DNA of 64,000 nucleotides from Sipunculus nudus (lineage: Eukaryota > Annelida > Sipuncula > Golfingiida > Sipunculidae): contig CM049309.1 of the NCBI GenBank assembly GCA_026874595.1, positions 16,444,576 to 16,508,575 of the forward strand. Reading direction: 5' to 3'. The notes under the pieces were generated by a model. It saw only the letters and a program-made list of their open reading frames with translations, had not been told where the DNA came from and did no database searches. This document shows positions 57,420-64,000 of this stretch, one piece after another; position 1 is the first letter of the stretch, and each line of letters opens with the position of its first letter. The translations under genes were made by a program, and so were the position numbers.

Positions 57420-58283
57420 ATCAGGTATGTGTAAAACTACACAGGGGTAAAGTGATCTACTTTAGGGAGCTTAAAACATAAATTTTCTTAGGGATTTCAA
57501 TAAACATGCGTTTAACAACGTTGTTTCGAGAGCCGGTCCTCACCCTTAACTGCGGAATGGACTAGAACTTTTGGTGGTTTGACCGCGTGCATGCGAAGTT
57601 GGCCAGTAGGCGTTTGATGCGTGTCGACGCAAGCTAGCAAGTTCATTTCTTTTGTTTAGTGTCGACAATAGGCGATTGTAAATTACAAACAATTTTTCTT
57701 CCAAGCACAATTTACAGAAAACATTATATTTCAAATCCATTAAACAGCAAGAGGCAATCTCAGGGTCGAATAAATAAAAAGAGAACAATTTAAAATCTGA
57801 TGAGAGAAAATGAAAATGAAATTGTATATATATATATTCCCCGGGAAAGGTACCTGGTACCAGATTGAAAACATAATTATTTGCAAAACGGGCTTGCTGC
57901 ATTTGACAATGACACATATCGTTTATAAACGCATTTATTATATGTAAATAAATAAATAAATAACAAATACACACAACACGTGGGTTTAATGAACTGCATG
58001 CGAGTCCGGGGGGGGGGGGTCTGTTTGGGTCCGAGATGAACGAAAACCAAACGTCCATAACAAGAGACTACATAGGTATGAGTTATTTGATTTTTCATGA
58101 AAGTGCTGTCGTTGATGCTGCTGATGACGATGATATCGTTTATTTCCTTCATTGCTGAAAATTGTCCCCCTCCCCCTGTCAATCAACAGAGGGTTCCTAA
58201 GCGGGCGACACAGATCTCTCCATCTGATTTTCTGGTGTGTGTCACGTGGTCCTCTTCGTCAGAAGCCTCATACCTTAAATAAG

Positions 58284-58285
<2 letters not shown>
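57420..58285. other. unassigned DNA; longest open frame judged spurious
   Basis: The minus frame 57546-58058 (170 aa) is rich in F, Y, I and C from AT-rich DNA, crosses a TA run, and resembles no family. G10 at 58009-58018. Confidence 0.45.

Positions 58286-58286
<1 letters not shown>

Positions 58287-58335
<49 letters not shown>
58287..58335. repeat. (TA)n microsatellite
   Basis: About 24 TA units. Confidence 0.97.
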
Positions 58336-58339
<4 letters not shown>

Positions 58340-58341
<2 letters not shown>

Positions 58342-58900
58342 TAAATATATGATAAAGATCTTAAAGTACGGTGAAATATAAAAGATATAGGTAGGGATTA
58401 TAATCTGATAATACCGACGATGCCAGGCTCATCCAGCTTTACACATTGCCTTCTTGGTCATTCGGGCCTGTTCTTTCCAGTTGCTTTACTCGGCTCCCTG
58501 TTTAGCCCACAAGGTTACAACCCAAGCAGCCGTAACAGGCGCTAGAAAGTTATTATTTCTACATTTGCCTTCCGCCAAAGACCAGTACCCATTCACTCTC
58601 AGGTCATTACGCCACCACGCCCCTTAAAGACAGCACAAAATGAATCAGTAATATTAGATGTAAATGTGACATAACCGAGCATTGTTTTCGCGAAGGGACT
58701 ATCGCAGCGCCATTTATCGAGAATATATCGGTTAACTTGAACCATGTCAACTCTGACCACCAGAAAACTCGGCTCATATCAACCTGGCGCCCTGGAAACC
58801 CCTTGGCCCAAACCCGACTGAAGGCCCCAGCTGTTCCACAGCCGGCAATGGCTTATATGCTGGTAATCATAACTAAGCGATATAAGCTTAAAATCAGCAA
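58340..58900. other. unassigned DNA
   Basis: GC-richer at 58,420-58,640, without a recognisable gene or RNA. Confidence 0.45.
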
Positions 58901-58902
58901 AC

Positions 58903-59105
58903 CGGGGGGGGGGGGGGGGGTGAACTCGAAGCATTCGTAAGCCGAACGAATGCATAACGAACTCGTTACTCCATCGTTACACATTTTTTGTGTAACTCGA
59001 AACTTTCTTTAAATTCTTCTCGTTCGTAAATGCCTCAAGTTTTTCGTTATTTTAACGGACGGTCCGGACCATCCGTTACGGTAACGAAAACGTGTACAAG
59101 TGTCG
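58903..59105 (+). repeat. repeat F copy 1: poly-G then ACGAA/TCGTT-rich
   Basis: G16-18 tract, TGAACTCGAA, then many CGTTA/ACGAA words ('CATTCGTAAGCCGAACGAATG', 'TAACGAACTCGTTAC'). The same junction appears inverted at 62,645-62,674. Confidence 0.65.
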
Positions 59106-59235
59106 TCAGACGTATTTTTCTACTTACCCGACTAAGATTAGTCAACCTAATCCATTTCTTGTGCCGTGCCTACCATATGTAATGACATGTGAAAATAATA
59201 ACAAATTATTACAACCTATAACTTCATTTTCACAC

Positions 59236-59239
59236 AAAT

Positions 59240-59290
<51 letters not shown>
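59236..59290. repeat. (CA)n-(TA)n compound microsatellite
   Basis: CA units (59,239-59,260) run into TA units. Confidence 0.96.
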
Positions 59291-59292
<2 letters not shown>

Positions 59293-59294
59293 TA

Positions 59295-60040
59295 TTGATC
59301 TGATATATCTCTCTTTTCCTAGAGAACCGAACGCAATCATCCATGCATGGAAGTTTATTGCAATAGTTGTGATGACAATTTCTATATACATTGTATATAC
59401 CTTTGTCTCTATGTAATACACATTTTAGAGCTGCAAGCGAATGAAAATACCATTATTCGTAATAAATAGTGCGACAACAGAAGAAAAATATTTTATTGTA
59501 AAATATTAATTACATGTTAGACGGCTATCGGTTTTTTTATCTCTTCTTGTTCAAAGTTGGGAAAGCAGATAACATTTAACAGTATTTAACTCATTCAAAT
59601 ATTAACATATATACCCAGAACTACGAATCCTTTAAGGGGTTGCGGATGCGGTACGGGCGTGATTGTGGATCGAGTCAAAATTATGATTTTATGAGGTATA
59701 TACCGTTTCCTTTTATTCGGTTGTAGAACATATCCGGCCTCATCGGACATCGGACAAAAAAACGTCAGATCATATAGCGTCCAGTCTAATAACAAAATTT
59801 AAACGCGGATTGGGTCTGGAGAGCAACCACGTACATTTTATTTGGGGTATCCCAGAATTAAATGTGTTAATCGTTATAAACCATAAGGAAAAATGTCCTC
59901 GCCTGGAAACGAAATCATTGCAAATGTATATAAAACATTCCCTTATGATCCACTCTTGATTTGTCAATTCATGTTTACATATAAGCTGCCGTTTTCTTAA
60001 TCTTATCCAGTCATGTTTTACATTACAGGGAAAATAGTCG
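59295..60040. other. unassigned AT-rich DNA
   Basis: Nothing supported. Confidence 0.5.
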
Positions 60041-60043
60041 TAA

Positions 60044-60061
60044 TATATATACTTATATATA

Positions 60062-60120
<59 letters not shown>
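60044..60120. repeat. (TA)n microsatellite
   Basis: Long TA run with CTTA and TTTA interruptions at its left. Confidence 0.96.
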
Positions 60121-60124
60121 CACA

Positions 60125-60690
60125 TACATGTATTTTATCCGCGACCGCATACCTGGACCACATTCCTTCATATGAAGGTTTAGAGCACCTAACAAACCAA
60201 TGAAGTGAGGAAAATTGCTCGTGATTATGGTGCAAATATTTTCTAAATGCATACCGGTATAAGGATATTTTTGTTGTGTTGCATTTATCTATATTGCTTG
60301 CATATGAATGGAAAATGAGAGGCAAAATCAGCCATATAGGCCTAATAAAAGACGAGCTGAGAATGTCCCTTCAGTCCCTTATTGTAGATGGACATTGTGC
60401 AATTAGTCCCTGGTTGTAATATTTAATTCTGTAATTTATGCAATGAACAATGAGTGTGTAAAATCCACGATAAATATATCGGTATAAAATATAATTTACT
60501 GCAAAACGTTCCATCACGTATAATTATCGATAGAACCAATTTTAAATGACCGAGGGGAATGTAATCATAATAAAGATAGTTTTCCTGAAACAATATAAAA
60601 CTAGTTAAAACGTATTTTAAACAAATTTTATAATACTGATATCACATCTCAGTTTTGAAACGTAGAACGGATAATTTGTATACATATAAG
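60125..60690. other. unassigned AT-rich DNA
   Basis: Nothing supported. Confidence 0.5.
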
Positions 60691-60764
60691 TAGAAAATGT
60701 GCATGTGTTTTATTTCTCCCATACATAATAATCTCAGAATAAGCGTTCATTTCAACTGTAAGCA

Positions 60765-60945
60765 TAGATGTGTTTCCATGTGCGCGTATATGTGTAAAAC
60801 ATCGCTCATATATGATTTGTCAACTGGGGTGTTTCGATGTTTTCGTCATCATATTTGCGAATGTGCGTGTATACGTGAAAATCGTCACAGGAGCGATTTT
60901 CACGCATAGGATCTGCGTGAACTCGGGACTCGGGCTAAAATCACG
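60765..60945. repeat. interspersed repeat E, copy 2, with perfect hairpin
   Basis: Related to 40,280-40,560 ('TGTGCGCGTATATGTG.AAA', 'CAGGAGCGATTTTCACGCATAG', 'GGGCTAAAATCACGTCAC'). Contains an 11-bp perfect inverted repeat CGTGAAAATCG (60874-60884) / CGATTTTCACG (60894-60904) with a 9-base loop. Confidence 0.62.
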
Positions 60946-61161
60946 TCACACTTTTTTTTGTAGGCCTGCTCGATACCATTGTACACAAATATACGTCTGC
61001 CAGTGTGCATACACGTGCATATGGAAACAACCTTTACAATTACACAGTTAGAAATAAAACAGGATTTATAACACCATACAACACCATTTTGATGTTATTC
61101 TTTATAAATATAATACAAATAATCATGATTTAAAAACACACATTAAAGGTGTTGAAGTTAA

Positions 61162-61621
61162 GGGACATAATCAGAAGCTATATTATGAGTGTTCTTTCAC
61201 ACTATCAATTCAGTTTTGCTTTTAACTAAAGTTTCGGGCCTACACCATCCCGGCACACAGTCTCAGTCTCAGTCTACGGTTGTTTGATAACTTTATATGA
61301 CTCGCGTGTTGTAAACACAGTCCGTGTGTTTCTGTTTACCATAACAAGGCTGTCTAACCGGAAGTCTGAATGTGAGGCGGAAACGTGATGTTTCAGCCAG
61401 TGGGAACATGTATTACATTTTTTTAGGCCAAGTCAGTCAGGGCATCTCCTAGTGTACACATGTTGTGGCTCGGATATGCATATGCTGTGTTTATCTTTAC
61501 ACCTTTGGTCCACTGTTTTGAATAATTTCAAGGGAAAATGTTGGCAAGTACAGATTTATTTTAAAGAGAAAAATCTATTTTTCGTGTTTATTCAACATGC
61601 TTTATAGGTAATTGGGCTCCT
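61162..61621. mobile_element. TTAA-flanked TIR element P, copy 2
   Basis: TTAA at 61158-61161 and 61622-61625; ends GGGACATAATC and GATT/AATTGGGCTCC. Shares 'TCTTTCACACTATCA.TTCAG', 'CAGATTTATTTTAAAG.GAA' and 'TTCAACATGCTT.ATAGGT' with copy 1; shorter by several small deletions. Confidence 0.76.
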
Positions 61622-61624
61622 TTA

Positions 61625-62355
61625 AAGAATGTTTAACCAAATCGCTTTTGGTCTACCATAATGGAATGCCTATTTTTTTCTAAAACTGCACTTTATTGTT
61701 ATGAGCTTTTCTACCTTTCAGACATTTTGAGACATCCTGTAGCAGAGCACACATCTTAAATGTTAGAGCTTTACAAATCTCGCTTAATACCTGCTAGCCA
61801 TTAAGTGAAACCATTCTTTTGATCACCATGAACGCCGGACACGAACTCGTGTTGAGAATGACCGGAAGTAGCTGTTTGCACAAGTAAATCCAGCAATGCC
61901 TTCTTCTGCCGTTTGCAATCTCGTATAGTTCCGTATTGTTTGCCTACAGATGGCCTCTTTGGATTACGATTGGCGGATATTTAAAAATTAACAAAAATGC
62001 TTTATTTCTTTGCCGTGTTTTTTTTTTATTATTATTCATCTGATAATATAGATGAGGAATTTTGGAAGTTCGGCATTTTAACACTGACAAGAATAATTCA
62101 GACACTTCACAATATAAGCTCGTATACAGTCCTTCCAAAACTGTTGTAAAAGTATTCCCTTTGCTTTCGGTCTCAATCGTCTTCATAAAGTTGCTTTTAA
62201 AACGATGTTTATAGTTTGTAAACATGATTTGGTAGCAGGACACCAACAAAGACTTCCATCTTGTAAATAGAGGACGCTTTGTATTGCGTCAAGTGAAGCT
62301 TTTATGTATGCACATTAAAACCAGCTTACATATCATGGAGATTATTAGGGGAAAG
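61625..62355. other. unassigned AT-rich DNA
   Basis: The frame at 61944-62249 (-) has no recognisable motif. Confidence 0.5.
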
Positions 62356-62358
62356 GCA

Positions 62359-62378
62359 CTCTCTCTCTCTCTCTCTTA
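62359..62378. repeat. (CT)n microsatellite
   Basis: About 10 CT units. Confidence 0.95.
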
Positions 62379-62454
62379 ATCTCAAGCCAAAGAAATGGTA
62401 ATAATCTCTCACAACTGGCACGGGATTCAGAAAAGTTTAGGAATATTGGCATTA

Positions 62455-62674
62455 CGTGCTTCAAAGAACCTTATTAGAAACGGCAACGAAAGAGCCTAAC
62501 GCTGTTTCGTTACTTAAAATGTGGATACATATAACGAGATAACAACGAAGGGTTTCGAGTTACGCTCGTTGTTTTCTCGTTTGATTCTCGTTGTTTTCTC
62601 GTTAAAGTACACCTAACGAATGAGATAACGACAAAACTATAAATTTTCGAGTTCACCCCCCCCCCCCCCCCCCG
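62455..62674 (-). repeat. repeat F copy 2 (inverted relative to copy 1)
   Basis: CGTTACTT, 'CTCGTTGTTTTCTCGTT' twice, 'ATAACGAGATAACAACGA', then TTCGAGTTCA and a C17-18 tract: the reverse complement of the copy 1 junction G-run-TGAACTCGAA. Confidence 0.65.
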
Positions 62675-62679
62675 GTGCG

Positions 62680-64000
62680 GTGTTTGACACCTGTAGACAT
62701 ATAAGAAGACGACGTCTGGGAGATTAACAGAGCTTAACGTCTGTCAACAGATATTAAGTGCTAATGACCGAGCAAGCATTCATATGATTCTTACCTTAGC
62801 AAACTTCAATATGGAGCTAAAATTTGATTACGATTCATTTCAGCTTCCTTTTCACTAATGGTCAGTTTTGTATATAAGACAATTTATATAAAAGCTAATT
62901 TATAATACATGCATGCATAGTTTTTGGGGGGAATCGTTATTATTGAGCAGACGACAATCGTTCTGAAGCAGACGACATCTGCTGTTTACGTTAATTGTGA
63001 ACTAGTGTGGCATTTCAGATCAGACAGGACCTAGACTAAACTGATGCAGGTGTTGACCGAACCCGCGGCGCAGTTGCACATCACGTGACGCTTAGGTTAC
63101 CGAGTTGATGTAACCTGCAGTTCACAATTTTCTGGTAGCTATAAGTTGGAAAATCCTTTTTCATTATTGGATAATGGTCATTGAAAAAGAAAATTTTGTC
63201 AAAAATTGTTTTTGCATATTTGTAGAGGGTGAGGGTCCATGCATACTTCTAATGCAATATGAAAACGTCTTTGACAAAAGTCTGAGTTTGTACTTAACGA
63301 CCTCATGGTCTTGTGGTAGAGTTGAAACTGAATCATCGGGTATCTTACTATGACAGTGATTACTTAAAACGTAATTACGTAATAAATATTACAAGATCTA
63401 AATCTAATTTTTCAATGTACTATAATGAGAGAACGCAAGATTACTCATGCAATAAAATTTCCATTGGCTTACCATGCCCTTGCGTGTTCACATGATTTCT
63501 CTTCTGTTTCACACTGCAAAGTAAAGTAAAATGGCGTTATAATTTTGTATATGGTACATTTTAACATTATATATATGTGTGTGTGTGTTTGTATAACCGA
63601 ACTTAAGAGGACACGATTTTGACTGCACACTAAACGCGCGAGGACTTACACACGGGTCCTCGCAAACGAAAAGCTGTTAAAGCATTATTAAAGCATTAAA
63701 AGCCGGGAAAACTATGCTGGGGAAGTTTCTTGCAAGTCCTCATAAAGAACGTTTTGCTTGAAATTTGTTTTATGTGTGTGACAGCGTCATCTATTGAGAA
63801 CTTTGCAAATGGTTAGAAAAGTGTGTGTGTGTAAGTCAGGTCCTCGATAATATGTTTAAACTGGTTATTAATCCTGTTTAGCGGTATCAGATCTTATTTT
63901 GATTGTGAGAAGATAGAATTAGAACCTTATATTATAATGGATTCCGGATGTAAACATGAAACAAAAAATCTTTGGATTTTCTTATCTACGTGAAAGGTAT
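62680..64000. other. unassigned DNA to window end
   Basis: No supported gene. Short (GT)n at about 63573-63588. The frame at 63313-63495 (+) is unrecognised. A weak tRNA-like 'TGGTCTTGTGGTAGAG' at 63,307 has no B box. Confidence 0.5.

Noticed and set aside
57546-58058. Longest open frame in the window (170 aa, minus)
   Set aside because: Low-complexity F/Y/I/C-rich translation crossing a TA tract, no recognisable motif, no splice or promoter support.
58122-58128. CTGATGA (plus)
   Set aside because: GAAA follows only about 29 bases later without a stem between; judged chance.
58513-58538. LTR-like end words GTAACA/TGTTAC
   Set aside because: No second LTR, primer site or purine tract nearby.
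63304-63325. tRNA-like A box TGGTCTTGTGGTAGAG
   Set aside because: No B box or acceptor stem downstream.

Overview
This is a stretch of AT-rich eukaryotic nuclear DNA with no complete host protein-coding gene. It is dominated by decayed mobile elements, tandem repeats and long (TA)n and (G)n tracts. The organism is most likely a marine invertebrate, and a bivalve mollusc is the best fit. The reasons are: Helentron-like elements whose ends carry a CCCATGGG-type palindrome, 'GCTCAGCTGAC' and GAC/CGTC-rich runs; a Penelope-like element with a GIY-YIG domain; Tigger, hAT and TTAA-target elements; and many tRNA-headed short repeats. The taxon is inferred from repeat style only; there is no diagnostic gene.

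Layout. 1-5.6 kb: a dead LINE reverse transcriptase (about 1.66-2.44 kb, +) and a tRNA-headed SINE (family B). 5.6-11.2 kb: two miniature LTR retrotransposons (TRIMs) whose LTRs each contain a tRNA-like unit with A and B boxes. One has a tRNA-Pro-type primer-binding site and the other a tRNA-Leu-type site; the second is interrupted by a TIR MITE. A Tigger-like TIR element lies between them. 11-19 kb: sparse sequence, two copies of SINE family C and a second Tigger-like copy. 19-27.2 kb: a long dead LINE (-), then two Helentron-like elements with ~280-bp dimeric tandem repeats, then another dead LINE with RT and ORF1 pieces. 27.2-36.5 kb: a TTAA-flanked TIR element, a 183-bp Tigger MITE, a TACCTG-rich element and a third Helentron-like element. 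36.5-43 kb: mostly unassigned AT-rich DNA. 43-50 kb: a 2.25-kb hAT element with perfect 8-bp target duplications and internal tandem repeats, SINE B copies, and a second hAT-like element nested in a CGCGAA-type repeat. 50.8-53.2 kb: a Penelope-like element (-) with a hammerhead-like motif, abutting a Tigger transposase whose catalytic core is deleted. 53-64 kb: unassigned DNA with microsatellites, a second TTAA element and two poly-G-bounded ACGAA repeats.

Nothing here works as an operon or pathway. Every recognisable element protein is broken. Three short stretches (16.3-16.6, 29.1-29.3 and 46.69-46.77 kb) could be host exons on splice-signal or composition grounds, but none matches a protein I recognise. 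The strongest candidate for something undescribed is the TRIM family with a tRNA-like Pol III-type unit inside the LTR and two different primer tRNAs.
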